64,000 nucleotides of DNA, from assembly GCA_017994695.1 (NCBI GenBank), contig JAGOKF010000011.1, positions 1-64,000 of the forward strand, read 5' to 3'. The position numbers and the translations under genes were made by a program. Positions 43,402-52,673 of the stretch are shown one piece after another. The number at the start of each line of letters is the position of its first letter. Position 1 is the first letter of the stretch. The notes beneath the pieces are model-generated. The model saw only the letters and a program-made list of their open reading frames with translations, had not been told where the DNA came from and did no database searches. The stretch is from Myxococcota bacterium. GTDB lineage: Bacteria; Myxococcota_A; UBA9042; DTJE01.

Positions 43402-43429
43402 GGGGACTCCGGGTCATGAAGCCGCGGAC

Positions 43430-43458
43430 ATTCTAAAGAAAGACAGGGACCCTCACAA
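43430..43458 (-). promoter_or_regulatory. Promoter of the cysteine-rich lipoprotein operon
   Basis: On the minus strand TTGTGA (43458-43453), 17 nt, TAGAAT (43435-43430). The leader is about 22 nt, with GGAG before the start. It would drive genes A, B, C and the repeat protein. Confidence 0.55.
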
Positions 43459-43570
43459 GCATTCCGGAGTCCCGGGAGCCTGCCGGACGACGGGCCTCGC
43501 TGCAGCGGACTCCCACCGGGTGACGCGGCCCCTTCCCGGGGCGGAACGTCCCGGCGCCGATCCCCTGCGG

Positions 43571-43600
43571 TTGCCCAACTCCGATCGGTCCGACTAGCAT
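43571..43600 (+). promoter_or_regulatory. Candidate promoter of the Slt gene (leaderless)
   Basis: TTGCCC (43571-43576), 18 nt, TAGCAT (43595-43600). The ATG at 43607 follows after 6 nt and has no Shine-Dalgarno, the same geometry as the gene before glgA. Confidence 0.4.
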
Positions 43601-43606
43601 TGACCC

Positions 43607-45811
43607 ATGATGACCCCCCTCCCACGTGTCGTCGCGGTCTGGATCGTCGGAATCCTGTCTGTCCTGGCGGCGCGGGAACCGCTGGCAGGCATGGTGATCC
43701 GGGAGGCGGACCTCCAGCCCGTCTTCCGGAACCCCCAGGCGATCCAGGCGGCCCAGGCCGCGGCGTCGGGAGACTGGGCCACCGCCCGGTCGATCCTGCT
43801 GGACCTGTCAGCCCGGGGTCCCCTTCCCGAGGCTCCGGAACGCCTGCGGTTCCTCCTGGGAGCCGCCTGCCTGCAGGTCCAGGACCACCTCTGCGCCGCG
43901 TCCGTCCTCGAAGACCTGGAGCGGGAGGTCCCTCTGGTCGCGGACCGGGTGGCCTGGATGAGGGCCCAGGCCCTGTTCCTGCTGGACCGGGCCGCCGAGG
44001 CGGCGGACCTCCTGGCCCGGTTCCCCGGGGACTCCACGAAGGCGAAGGAGGCCGCGGACCTGCGTCTGGAGGCCCTCTGGAAGGCGGGCCGGAAAGGCGA
44101 GGCCGAGGACCTGCTGAGGCAGCGGGCCACCCAGGACGCGTCGGCGGCGGCCCGCCTGTCGGAGATCCTGCGGGATCGGGGGGACCGGGCAGGCGCCCTG
44201 GAGGTCCTGCAGAAGGCCTGGAGCCGCCTTTCCTTCCCGGGCCGGAAGACCCTGGAGGAGGCCTGGAAGGCCCTGGGGGCCGAGGCGCCCCCGACGCCCC
44301 CGCCCTCGGCCCTGGACCGGGCCCAGGCGCTGCTGGACGCCCAGCGGAGCCAGGAGGCCGTGGAGGCCGTCCGGCCCCTGGTCCAGGACCCGGGAACCCG
44401 GTGCGAGGCCCTGCGCATCCGGGCCCTGGCCCTGGGGAAACTGCGGAGGCATCCCGAGGCATGGCAGGACTGGAAGACGCTGATCGAGCAGTGTGCCGGG
44501 CGCTTCGATCTGCCCCGGACGCTCTTCCAGGCGGCCCGCAGCGCCTGGCGTGCGGGCCAGGGGTCCGAGGGGGACCGGCTGGTGGAACGACTGGCCCGGG
44601 AGGCTCCCGATTCCAGCCTCAACGACGACCTGGCGGTCGCCCGGGCCCGGCAGGCCCTGTCGGCGGGACGGCCCGGGGAGGCCCGGCGCCTGCTGCGGGA
44701 ATCCCTCTCCCGGTGGCCGGCGGGGGACATGGCCCTGGAATCCCGGTGGCTCCTGGCCTGGTCCCTCTGGGTGGCCGGGGAGTTCCCGGAAATGGCCCGC
44801 GCGTGCCAGGAAGCCGAGGCGGAGGCCGCCGGCGACCCCGAGATGGCCGCCCGGTTCGGGTACTGGAAGGCCCGGGCCCTCCAGAAGGCCCGGCATGCCC
44901 GGGAGGCCATGGAGGCCTACCGGGAGACCGCCGAGCGGTATCCCCTGACCTTCTACTCCTTCCTGGCCCTGTCGCGCCTGGCCGACGCCCGGAAGGCCAC
45001 CCCCGACGCCGTGCTGGCGGCCGTTCCCGCCGGGAAGGCACGCCCGGGCCCCTTTCTGACCCTCCAGGAGGACCCCGTCCCCGGGGCCCTGCAGAAGGCC
45101 CTCTGGCTGATCCAGGCGGGGCTGGCCCCCTGGGGCCTCGAGGAGGCCCTGGCAGCGGCGGACCGGTCCCGGGACGCCGCCTGGGTCGCCGCCTGGATTC
45201 TCGAACGCCAGGAACAGTGGACCCAGGGCCACCGCCTGGCGGACCGGAACCTGTCGGCGTCCCCCTTCTGGCCGGACAAGGCGACGGCCCGGTACGTGCA
45301 ACTGGCCTTTCCCCGGCCCTTCCGCCCGCTGGTGGAGGCGGCGGCCCGGGAATCCCGGATCGACCCCCTGCTGATCTGGGCGGTGATGCGGACCGAAAGC
45401 GCCTTCTCCCCCCGGGCCGAGTCCTGGGCCAACGCCCTCGGGCTGATGCAGTTGATCCTCCCGACGGCCCGGTCGATGGGAAAGAAACTGGGGCTTCCGG
45501 CCGGTCGGGAGGACGTCCTGCGCCCCGAGGTGAACATCCGCCTGGGAGCGGCCTACCTGGCCCAGTTGCTCCAGTCCCTGAAGGAGCCGCTCCTGGCCAT
45601 CCCCGGCTACAATGCCGGCGGTGGGGCGATCCGCCAGAAGATCCGGGAAATCCCCCACGCCCAGGCCGACGAGTTCGTCGAGTCCATCGGGGCCAACGAG
45701 ACGAGGGAGTATGCCCGGAAGGTCTTCCGGAACTGGGCGATCTACCGGCTGGTGTACGGCGAGGGCCGGGAGCGGGTGCCCCGGGTCCGGTTCCCGCTGC
45801 CGGCCCCGTAG
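43607..45811 (+). CDS. Slt70-like soluble lytic transglycosylase
   Basis: 734 residues, longer than E. coli Slt70 (about 618 mature). A signal peptide of about 28 residues is followed by an alpha-superhelical, TPR-like region (about 40-560) rich in Ala/Leu/Arg helices. The C-terminal SLT domain has Glu597 in VMRTESAFSPRA as the catalytic acid, ALGLMQLILPTA and GYNAGGGAIR. It degrades peptidoglycan exolytically in the periplasm. It diverges from the cysteine-rich lipoprotein operon. No Shine-Dalgarno is visible and a promoter-like pair places the transcript start at the ATG. Confidence 0.93.
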   Translation: MMTPLPRVVAVWIVGILSVLAAREPLAGMVIREADLQPVFRNPQAIQAAQAAASGDWATARSILLDLSARGPLPEAPERLRFLLGAACLQVQDHLCAASVLEDLEREVPLVADRVAWMRAQALFLLDRAAEAADLLARFPGDSTKAKEAADLRLEALWKAGRKGEAEDLLRQRATQDASAAARLSEILRDRGDRAGALEVLQKAWSRLSFPGRKTLEEAWKALGAEAPPTPPPSALDRAQALLDAQRSQEAVEAVRPLVQDPGTRCEALRIRALALGKLRRHPEAWQDWKTLIEQCAGRFDLPRTLFQAARSAWRAGQGSEGDRLVERLAREAPDSSLNDDLAVARARQALSAGRPGEARRLLRESLSRWPAGDMALESRWLLAWSLWVAGEFPEMARACQEAEAEAAGDPEMAARFGYWKARALQKARHAREAMEAYRETAERYPLTFYSFLALSRLADARKATPDAVLAAVPAGKARPGPFLTLQEDPVPGALQKALWLIQAGLAPWGLEEALAAADRSRDAAWVAAWILERQEQWTQGHRLADRNLSASPFWPDKATARYVQLAFPRPFRPLVEAAARESRIDPLLIWAVMRTESAFSPRAESWANALGLMQLILPTARSMGKKLGLPAGREDVLRPEVNIRLGAAYLAQLLQSLKEPLLAIPGYNAGGGAIRQKIREIPHAQADEFVESIGANETREYARKVFRNWAIYRLVYGEGRERVPRVRFPLPAP

Positions 45812-45840
45812 CGATCCGCCCACCGGGATTGCGGGATCGC
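45811..45840. terminator. Bidirectional hairpin between convergent genes
   Basis: GCGATCC (45811-45817) pairs with GGATCGC (45834-45840), extended inward by two more pairs with one bulge. It lies between the convergent Slt and lipoprotein D genes. There is no long T-tract. Confidence 0.4.
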
Positions 45841-45873
45841 TCCATTCCCGGGGCGGTTCCAGGCCGGGAGACG

Positions 45874-48800
45874 TCAGGGCACCAGCATCTCGCCGGCGTT
45901 GATGACCTGGTAGCCGTTCTCGGACCCGTCGGCCCCGGGGCCCGCATTCAGGTCGCAGTAGAGCCAGGTGGCGCCCCGGTCCCCGGAGAACCGGTAGGCG
46001 TAGTCGTGGTTCCCCGCCGCCGGGACGGTCAGGCTGGCCATCCACTCGTCGTTGTTCGCCTCGCCCCAGACCGTGCCGTCGTAGCCGTCGTTCCAGGTGG
46101 CGTTGATCCAGATCCACTGGGCCCCGGTCGGGTCGGACCCGTCGGGACCGTACCCCACCTGGGCCCGGAGGGTCGGGTAGTGCTCGGTCCGGGGCGTCCG
46201 GTTGGTCAGGCCCGCGGTGTAGAAGCGCCCGTACACGGTCACCACCGTCCCCTGGGCCTCGCGGATGCTGGCCGGGTACTGGAGCCGGCACCACTGGATG
46301 GGGACGATGCAGGCGGGGTAGGTTTCGCAGTCCGGGTCCCAGCAGTCCGTCAGGCCGTCCAGGTCGTCGTCGCCCGAGTTGTTGCAGCAGGTCTCGTTCT
46401 TCGGCCGGCAGGCCCCGGCGGCGTCGCAGGTGTCGTCGGAGGTGCAAGGGTTGCCGTCGTCGCAGGCACGGCCGGGAACGGGGTCGTACCGGCACTGCCC
46501 GGTCGCCGGGATGCAGACGTCGTCCGTGCAGACCTGGCCGTCGTTGCAGACGACGGAAGTCCCCGGGAGGCAGCCCCGCACCGGGTCGCAGGTTTCGATG
46601 CCGTCGCAGAAGTCGTGGTTGTCGCAGGCCAGCGGCGTCCCGGGCACGCAGAGGTCCAGCGTCTCGTTGCAGACCTCCTGCCCGTTGCAGACGTTGTCGT
46701 CCACGCACCGGTCATGGCCCGCCCGAGGCGGCAGGCACCCGCCCAGGGGGTCGCAGACCTCCTCGCCGTTGCAGAACAGGTCGTCCTGGCAGTCCAGCGT
46801 CACGCCCGGCAGGCAGCCCAGCAGCGGATCGCAGGTCTCGATCCCGTTGCAGACGTCCTGATCGTCGCAGACGGGGGGAATGCCTGCCAGGCACCCCTCC
46901 AGAGGGTCGCAGGTCTCGGCCCCGTTGCAGAAATCCCCGTCATCGCAGGACAGGGGCGTCCCCGCCACGCAGCCGATGCCCTCCACGCACGTCTCCAGGC
47001 CGTCGCAGGCGTCGTGGTTGTCGCAGGGCGGAGGCGCCCCGGGCACGCAGCCCGCCGCCGGGTCGCAGGTCTCCGCCCCGTTGCAGAACAGGCCGTCGTC
47101 GCAGGTCAGGGGCGTCCCCGCCACGCAGCCGATCCCTTCCACGCACGCTTCCAGCCCGTTGCAGGCGTTGTGATCGTCGCAGGGCAGCGGGGTGCCCGGC
47201 ACGCAGCCCACCGCCGGGTCGCAGGTCTCCACCCCGTTGCACGAAAGCCCGTCGTCGCAGACCGGCGGGGTCGCCGGGCGGCACCCCAGCACCGGGTCGC
47301 AGGTCTCCACCCCGTTGCAGGCGTTCCCGTCGCTGCACTGGAGGGGGCTTCCGGGCACGCAGACCTGCAGGGTCTCGAAGCAGATCTCCTGCCCGTTGCA
47401 GACGTCGCCGTCGTCGCAGGGCGGGCGGTCCACCACGCATCCCCTGGCCGGGTCGCAGTGGCCTGCCCCGTTGCACCAGCCGGGCTGATCGCACACCGGG
47501 GGCGTCCCGGGCAGGCAGGCTCCCGTCTGGGGGACGCAGGTCTCGACCCCGTTGCAGGCATCCCCGTCGTCGCACGGGACGGGGGTTCCCGGGACGCAGC
47601 CCACGGCGGGGTCGCAGGTCTCGACCCCGTTGCAGGCGTCGTGGTCGTCGCAGGTCAGGGGCGTCCCCGCATGACATTCCCCGGTCGCGGGGTTGCAGGT
47701 CTCCACCCCGTTGCAGGCGTTCCCGTCGTCGCAGGTCACGGGAACCCCAGGCAGGCAGCCCGTCGCCGGGTCGCAGGTCTCGGCCCCGTTGCAGGCGTCG
47801 CCGTCGTCGCATGTCGGTGGCGTCCCGGGCAAGCAGCCCCTCGCCGGGTCGCAGGTCTCGACCCCGTTGCAGGCGTCGCCGTCGTCGCAGGCCAGGGGCG
47901 TCCCGAACACGCAGCCCGTCGCCGGGTCGCAGGTCTCGACCCCGTTGCAGGCGTTCCCGTCGTCGCAGGTCGGCGGCGTCCCGGGCAGGCACAGTCCCGT
48001 GCCCGGGTCGCAGGCCTCGATCCCGTTGCAGGCATCTCCGTCGTTGCAGTCCACGACCAGGTGGCGGATCTCTCCGGTGGTGGGGATGCAGAGGTCCACG
48101 GTGCAGGGATCGTGGTCGTCCACGGGAACGGGGAAGGACCGGCACTCCCCGGACCCGGCGTCGCAGCGCTCGACCGTGCAGAGGTTGGCGTCCTGGGCAC
48201 AGGTGTCCCGGTGCGTCACCTCGCCGGTCGCCGAGTCGCAGAGGTCCTCGGTGCACGCCAGTCCGTCGGAGATGTCCCGGGCCACGGAAAAGCACCTGCC
48301 GTCCGCGGGATCGCACTGGTCGTCGGTGCAGAGGTCCTGGTCGTCGCAGGTGACGGGAACCCCGGGCCGGCAGCCCAGGAGGCCATCGCAGGTCTCGACG
48401 CCGTTGCAGGCGTTCCCGTCGTCGCAGCGCAGGAGCACGCCGGGCCGGCAGGCCCCGTCGGCCGAGGCGTCGCACCATTCCAAGCCGTTGCAGAGGTCCC
48501 CGTCGTCGCAGAGGACCGGGTTCCCCGGAACGCATCCTCCCGCCTCGGGGTCGCAGGTCTCGAGCCCGTTGCATGGATCCCCGTCGGTGCAGGACCGCCA
48601 CCGGAGCGGCTGGCAGGACCCGTCCCGGCACCGGCTTTCCAGCACGCAGGGGTTCGCCAGGACGCACGAATCCGTGTTGGCCTCGTGGACGACCCCGACG
48701 GCCGGATCACACCGGTCGTCGGTGCAGAGATTGTCGTCGTCCAGGGGCAGCGGGGTCCCGACGCAGGTCCCCTGGTCGCACCGGTCGTCCACGGTGCAGG

Positions 48801-49767
48801 CGCTCCCGTCGTTGCATCCGGTCCCGGTCAGCGGGTCGTGAATGCAATCCCCGGCCTCGCAGCGGTCCGCCGTGCACGAGTTGCCGTCGTTGCAGTCCGG
48901 GGTCCCGCCGGGAACGCAGCGTCCCTCGACGCACCGGTCCCCCGCCGTGCAGGGGTCCCCGTCCTCGCAGCCTCCCTCCCGGGCCCGGTACACGCACCCC
49001 TGCCCCGGGACGCAGGCGTCGTCCGTGCAGGCCTCGTGGTCGTCGCAGACCACCGTGGCCTCCCCCTGGCAGAGGCCCTCCCGGCAGACGTCGTTCCGGG
49101 TGCACGGGTCCAGGTCGTCGCAGGACTCCCCCTCGGCGGTCGGAACCGCCACGCACTGCCCCGTGGCCGGATCGCAGGCCTTTCCCAGGCATGGGTCCGG
49201 CAGGTCGTCGGGGCAGGACACCACGGTCTCGGGGTCCACCTCGCAGGCCCAGGGGGTCTTCGACCGGTCGCAGAACAGCGTCCCGTTGCAGAGGTCCCCG
49301 TCCTCGCGGACGGCGCAGTCCACGTCCTCGGCGCACTGGCAGACGTTGGTCCCGGACACGCAGTCCCCGGAACGGCACGCGTCCCCGGTCGTGCAGGGAT
49401 TCCCGTCCTCGCAGGCCGCCTCCTCGGCGGCGTCCTGCCGGACGCACTGGCAGGTGCCCGGGTCGCAGACGGCCACCTCGCAGAGGCCCAGGTCCGGGAA
49501 CGCGTCCTGGCAGTCCCGGTTCTCGCGACACTGACACGCATCGGCCACCTCGCCGGGTCCCGGGTCGGCCGCCGGGACCTCGGAAGGCGAATCGCGCCCC
49601 GGGTCCCCCGGTCCCGGATCGTCCCCTCCGCCGGGGTCCACCGCCAGGTCCGGGAGGTCCGGGGAGGCATCGGACCCCGCGTCCCCGGGGGATACCGATC
49701 CCCCGGAGCAGGCCCAGGCGAAGAGAACCACGGCGGTCGCCGCCATCCGCCATCCGGTCGTCCTCAT
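45874..49767 (-). CDS. Giant cysteine-rich lipoprotein D with secreted C-terminal domain
   Basis: 1297 residues. The lipobox region is FAWAC (Cys20), then an Asp/Pro/Gly linker. The first third holds CTDC-type units. The middle (about 400-1080) is dominated by about 22 units of the form CNGVETCDPATGC-x-PGTP-x-CDDGD. The last 138 residues (from IQWCRLQYP near 1160) form the domain often found at the end of secreted myxobacterial proteins, with AQVGYGPDG, NDEWMASL and YAYRFSGDRGATWLYCDL. It probably binds carbohydrate or another surface ligand. The start at 49767 has GAGGTGACC upstream. It is separate from the A-B-C operon and has its own promoter. Confidence 0.87.
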   Translation of the reverse strand: MRTTGWRMAATAVVLFAWACSGGSVSPGDAGSDASPDLPDLAVDPGGGDDPGPGDPGRDSPSEVPAADPGPGEVADACQCRENRDCQDAFPDLGLCEVAVCDPGTCQCVRQDAAEEAACEDGNPCTTGDACRSGDCVSGTNVCQCAEDVDCAVREDGDLCNGTLFCDRSKTPWACEVDPETVVSCPDDLPDPCLGKACDPATGQCVAVPTAEGESCDDLDPCTRNDVCREGLCQGEATVVCDDHEACTDDACVPGQGCVYRAREGGCEDGDPCTAGDRCVEGRCVPGGTPDCNDGNSCTADRCEAGDCIHDPLTGTGCNDGSACTVDDRCDQGTCVGTPLPLDDDNLCTDDRCDPAVGVVHEANTDSCVLANPCVLESRCRDGSCQPLRWRSCTDGDPCNGLETCDPEAGGCVPGNPVLCDDGDLCNGLEWCDASADGACRPGVLLRCDDGNACNGVETCDGLLGCRPGVPVTCDDQDLCTDDQCDPADGRCFSVARDISDGLACTEDLCDSATGEVTHRDTCAQDANLCTVERCDAGSGECRSFPVPVDDHDPCTVDLCIPTTGEIRHLVVDCNDGDACNGIEACDPGTGLCLPGTPPTCDDGNACNGVETCDPATGCVFGTPLACDDGDACNGVETCDPARGCLPGTPPTCDDGDACNGAETCDPATGCLPGVPVTCDDGNACNGVETCNPATGECHAGTPLTCDDHDACNGVETCDPAVGCVPGTPVPCDDGDACNGVETCVPQTGACLPGTPPVCDQPGWCNGAGHCDPARGCVVDRPPCDDGDVCNGQEICFETLQVCVPGSPLQCSDGNACNGVETCDPVLGCRPATPPVCDDGLSCNGVETCDPAVGCVPGTPLPCDDHNACNGLEACVEGIGCVAGTPLTCDDGLFCNGAETCDPAAGCVPGAPPPCDNHDACDGLETCVEGIGCVAGTPLSCDDGDFCNGAETCDPLEGCLAGIPPVCDDQDVCNGIETCDPLLGCLPGVTLDCQDDLFCNGEEVCDPLGGCLPPRAGHDRCVDDNVCNGQEVCNETLDLCVPGTPLACDNHDFCDGIETCDPVRGCLPGTSVVCNDGQVCTDDVCIPATGQCRYDPVPGRACDDGNPCTSDDTCDAAGACRPKNETCCNNSGDDDLDGLTDCWDPDCETYPACIVPIQWCRLQYPASIREAQGTVVTVYGRFYTAGLTNRTPRTEHYPTLRAQVGYGPDGSDPTGAQWIWINATWNDGYDGTVWGEANNDEWMASLTVPAAGNHDYAYRFSGDRGATWLYCDLNAGPGADGSENGYQVINAGEMLVP
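46400..48560. repeat. In-frame tandem repeats coding CNGVETC units
   Basis: About 22 imperfect units of roughly 80-105 bp. Several neighbours (for example around 47690-47960) are nearly identical over 50 bp or more. The repeats are coding and in frame, with no spacer structure. They are a likely site of length change by recombination. Confidence 0.75.
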
Positions 49768-49833
49768 GGTCACCTCGCGCGAAAGAATCCCTTGCGACGC
49801 CCCTGTTCCTGTCACGACGTGCTTCCGGAGGGC

Positions 49834-49862
49834 ATTCTACGCAGGGAGGGGGGCCTCTTCAA
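49834..49862 (-). promoter_or_regulatory. Candidate promoter of lipoprotein D
   Basis: On the minus strand TTGAAG (49862-49857), 17 nt, TAGAAT (49839-49834). It overlaps the end of the HD-GYP gene and gives a leader of about 60 nt. The -10 is identical to that of the A-B-C operon. Confidence 0.5.
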
Positions 49863-51411
49863 ACGGGGACGGGGCCGTCGTCCCGGAAAAGGCCCGGAGG
49901 AAGGCCCGGACCACGGCGGGGTCGAACTGCCGGCCGGCTCCCCGCTCGATCTCCCGGCACGCCTCCTGGTGCGAGAGGGCGGCCCGGTAGGGCCGGTCCG
50001 AGGTCATCGCGTCGTAGGCGTCGGCCACGGCGATCACGCGGGCCACCAGGGGGATGCGCTCCCCGGCCTGGCCGTCGGGGTACCCCGTCCCGTCCCAGTG
50101 CTCGTGGTGGTGCAGCACCGCCTCCAGGGCCTCCCGCAGGAAGCCCACCGGGTGCAGGATGCTGTCGCCGATCACCGGGTGGCGCTCGATGGCCGCCCGC
50201 TCCTCCGTGTCCAGGTGCCCCTTCTTCAGCAGCACGCTGTCCCGGACGCCGATCTTGCCGATGTCGTGCAGCAGGGCCGCCTGCTCCAGGCACTCCCGGT
50301 CCGTCGGGGACATCTCGAGGCTGTCGGCGATGCGCAGGGCGTAGTTCCGGACCCGCTCCGAGTGCCCCCGGGTGTACGAGTCCCGCATCTCGAGGGCCTG
50401 GGCCAGGGCCCGGATCGTCTGGTAGAAGTTCCGCCGGTTCGCCTCGTTGAGCCGGGCGTTCTCCAGGGCCGCGGCGATCTGGTGCGCGAAGGTGGCGAAG
50501 AGTTCCAGGCTCGTGTCGTTGAAGGCGTGGGGCTTCGGGCTCTCGGCGGCCAGCACGCCCACCGCGCCGTAGGGTCCCATCAGCGGGGCGACCATCTCGC
50601 ACCGGGCGTCGGGGCGCCCCGGCAGGTGATCCGGCACGCCGGAGACGTCGGGGATCAGCAGGGGCTGTCCCTGCTCCAGGCACCGCCACGATACCCCCTT
50701 TCCCCGGGGAATCCGCTGGCCGTTCCGGACGCCGCCCTCGAAGCCGTAGTGGGCCCGGACCACCAGGTCCTCCCCGTCCCGGAGCAGCAATGCGCAGGAC
50801 CGGAAGAAGAGCGACTGCCGGGCCAGGTCCAGGGCGCCCGACACCAGCCCGTCCAGGTCCGTGAAGGTGGCGATCCGCAGGCCGATCTCGTTCAGGGCCG
50901 TCAGGTCCTTCGCCCACCGGGCCAGGCGCTCCTGCTCCCGGAAGGCCGTTTCCACCAGCCGGACGTTCCGGATGGCCACCGAAAGGTTCGCTCCGAAGAG
51001 GCCGAGGGCCTCCTCCAGGTCCCGGATCGCCCCCTCGGGCTCCTTCCGACGCCCGACCAGCAGCCCGACCCAGTCCGCGTCCACGGGCAGGGGCACCGCG
51101 CACCACCACTGCCCGTCCAGGCAGGCCGCCCGGGCCTTGGAAGCCTCCCGGAGGCCCGGCATCCACCGAGCGACGGCCTCCCGGGACAGGTACAGGGCCT
51201 CGGCCGGGTGGAAGCCCCGGGAGCACGCCAGCGTCCCCTCGCCGGCCAGGTCCCGGACCGGTTCCTCCCGGACCTCCCAGGCGATCACCGCGCCGGCCTC
51301 GAAGTGGAAGATCCGCTCGGCCCACCAGAGGCCTCGTTCCAGGACCTCCCGGAACGAGTGCCCCTGCTGGACCTCGACCCCGGCATTCGCAAGCCACCGG
51401 AACCAGCTCAT
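49837..51411 (-). CDS. GAF/HD-GYP cyclic-di-GMP phosphodiesterase
   Basis: 524 residues. Two GAF-like sensor regions (about 10-150 and 170-330) precede the HD-GYP domain (about 340-510). The catalytic signatures are complete: SYTRGHSERV, LLHDIGKIGV, HHEHWDGTGYPDG and DAYDAMTSDRPYR. It should hydrolyse c-di-GMP to GMP under control of ligands bound by the GAF domains. No signal or membrane segment is present, so it is cytoplasmic. The start at 51411 gives MSWFRW, with GGGGGT 9 nt upstream. It diverges from the GDP-mannose synthesis gene, which fits control of polysaccharide. The tandem PilZ protein may respond to the same signal. Confidence 0.92.
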   Translation of the reverse strand: MSWFRWLANAGVEVQQGHSFREVLERGLWWAERIFHFEAGAVIAWEVREEPVRDLAGEGTLACSRGFHPAEALYLSREAVARWMPGLREASKARAACLDGQWWCAVPLPVDADWVGLLVGRRKEPEGAIRDLEEALGLFGANLSVAIRNVRLVETAFREQERLARWAKDLTALNEIGLRIATFTDLDGLVSGALDLARQSLFFRSCALLLRDGEDLVVRAHYGFEGGVRNGQRIPRGKGVSWRCLEQGQPLLIPDVSGVPDHLPGRPDARCEMVAPLMGPYGAVGVLAAESPKPHAFNDTSLELFATFAHQIAAALENARLNEANRRNFYQTIRALAQALEMRDSYTRGHSERVRNYALRIADSLEMSPTDRECLEQAALLHDIGKIGVRDSVLLKKGHLDTEERAAIERHPVIGDSILHPVGFLREALEAVLHHHEHWDGTGYPDGQAGERIPLVARVIAVADAYDAMTSDRPYRAALSHQEACREIERGAGRQFDPAVVRAFLRAFSGTTAPSPFEEAPLPA

Positions 51412-51440
51412 GGCGCAGGCACCCCCGTGGACCTCGTCCC

Positions 51441-51470
51441 AGGCTAGCACCCGGCGGGAACCGTTGCCAA
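51441..51470 (-). promoter_or_regulatory. Candidate promoter of the HD-GYP gene
   Basis: On the minus strand TTGGCA (51470-51465), 18 nt, TAGCCT (51446-51441). The leader is about 22 nt. Confidence 0.45.
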
Positions 51471-51503
51471 ACCCGTGCAATGCCCGGGGAAGGGCGTTGC
51501 CAA
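51462..51503. repeat. Direct repeat CGTTGCCAA in a divergent promoter region
   Basis: CGTTGCCAA occurs at 51462-51470 and 51495-51503, 33 nt apart (about three helical turns). The first copy overlaps the -35 of the HD-GYP promoter. It may be an operator pair. Confidence 0.35.
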
Positions 51504-51561
51504 GAACAGCCCTTGATGGCACCCTTGGGTCCGGAGTCGGTCGCCGGAGGAGGGACCTCGG

Positions 51562-52656
51562 ATGAGTGATCACCCGTCGCTGTATGCCCTGCTGCTGGCC
51601 GGTGGCAAGGGGACCCGGTTCTGGCCCCTGTCCCGGGAGGACCACCCCAAGCAGTTGCTGAAACTCTTTTCGGAAAAGACCCTGGTCGAGGAGACCTACG
51701 ACCGGATCCACCCGCTGGTCCCCAGCGAGCGGGTCTTCGTGGCGACCTCCCTGGGACTGGCCCCGAGGCTGATGAGCCTGTTCCCGAACATCCAGCGGGA
51801 GAACTTCATCGTCGAGCCGCTGCCCCGGAGCACGGCCCCCTGCATCGCCGTGGCGGCCCGGATGATCCGCCGGCGGGACCCCCAGGCGGTGATCGCCGTG
51901 CTGCCCTCGGACCACTTCGTCGCCGACGTCCACACCTTCCAGGAGGTGATCGAGGCGGCGGCGCTCCGGGCGTCCCGGGGGTCCATCGTCACGCTGGGCA
52001 TCACCCCGACCCACCCGGAGACCGGGTACGGCTACATCCGCTTCGGGGAGTTCGAGGACGACATCGAGGTGGCCGAGACCCACTTCCGGCCCCGGGTGAT
52101 CCAGGCCTTCGTCGAGAAGCCGGACCACGCCACCGCCGTGGGCTACCTGAAGGCGGGGCGCTACCTGTGGAACAGCGGCATCTTCGTGTTCCGGGCCGAC
52201 ACGATGGACGAGGCGATCCGGCGGCACCTCCCGGGACTGGCGGAGGCGGTGGACTCCCTGTTCCAGATGGGGGCCGTGGACCCGGACAGCGACGAAGCGC
52301 TCCGGGTCTGGAGCGCGATGCCCGCCATCAGCATCGACTACGGGGTGATGGAGAAGGCCGAGGGGCTGGTGGTGATCCCCGCGTCCTTCGGGTGGTCCGA
52401 CGTGGGGACCTGGCGGGCCCTCACCTCCTTCCCGACCGACAGCAACGAGAACTTCGTCTACGGCCGGGTGCTGGCCGTCGATTCCCGGCGCAACGTCCTC
52501 TACTCGTCGTCGGGGCTCCTGGCGACCCTGGGGCTCGAGAACATGGTGGTGGTGGTGACCCGGGGGGCCGTGCTGGTCTGCCCGGCGGACCGGACGCAGG
52601 ACGTCCGGATGCTGGTCGAGGAACTCCGCAACCGCAACCAGACCGAGTACCTCTGA
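51562..52656 (+). CDS. manC: Mannose-1-phosphate guanylyltransferase
   Basis: 364 residues. It makes GDP-mannose from mannose 1-phosphate and GTP. It contains the nucleotide-binding LLAGGKGTRFWPLS, the FVEKP signature near residue 180 and WNSGIFVF, as in all GMP-pyrophosphorylases of this group. SIDYGVMEKAEG and GWSDVGTW follow. The length matches single-domain enzymes; it lacks the C-terminal phosphomannose isomerase domain of bifunctional ManC. GGAGGAGGG precedes the ATG. The YchF-like gene follows after 17 bp. GDP-mannose would feed exopolysaccharide or O-antigen; no such cluster is visible here. Confidence 0.94.
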   Translation: MSDHPSLYALLLAGGKGTRFWPLSREDHPKQLLKLFSEKTLVEETYDRIHPLVPSERVFVATSLGLAPRLMSLFPNIQRENFIVEPLPRSTAPCIAVAARMIRRRDPQAVIAVLPSDHFVADVHTFQEVIEAAALRASRGSIVTLGITPTHPETGYGYIRFGEFEDDIEVAETHFRPRVIQAFVEKPDHATAVGYLKAGRYLWNSGIFVFRADTMDEAIRRHLPGLAEAVDSLFQMGAVDPDSDEALRVWSAMPAISIDYGVMEKAEGLVVIPASFGWSDVGTWRALTSFPTDSNENFVYGRVLAVDSRRNVLYSSSGLLATLGLENMVVVVTRGAVLVCPADRTQDVRMLVEELRNRNQTEYL

Positions 52657-52673
52657 CCTTCGAGGAGACGTCG

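Noticed and set aside
34900-49500. Recurrent GTCGTCGCAGG strings that could suggest a CRISPR array
   Set aside because: The repeats are in-frame codons for C-D-D in lipoproteins, unit lengths vary, and there are no unique spacers or cas genes.
43600-51447. A 2600-codon plus-strand frame rich in V-A-G-H repeats
   Set aside because: It crosses the Slt, lipoprotein D and HD-GYP genes and its periodicity is the antisense image of the CNGVETC/CDDG codon repeats.
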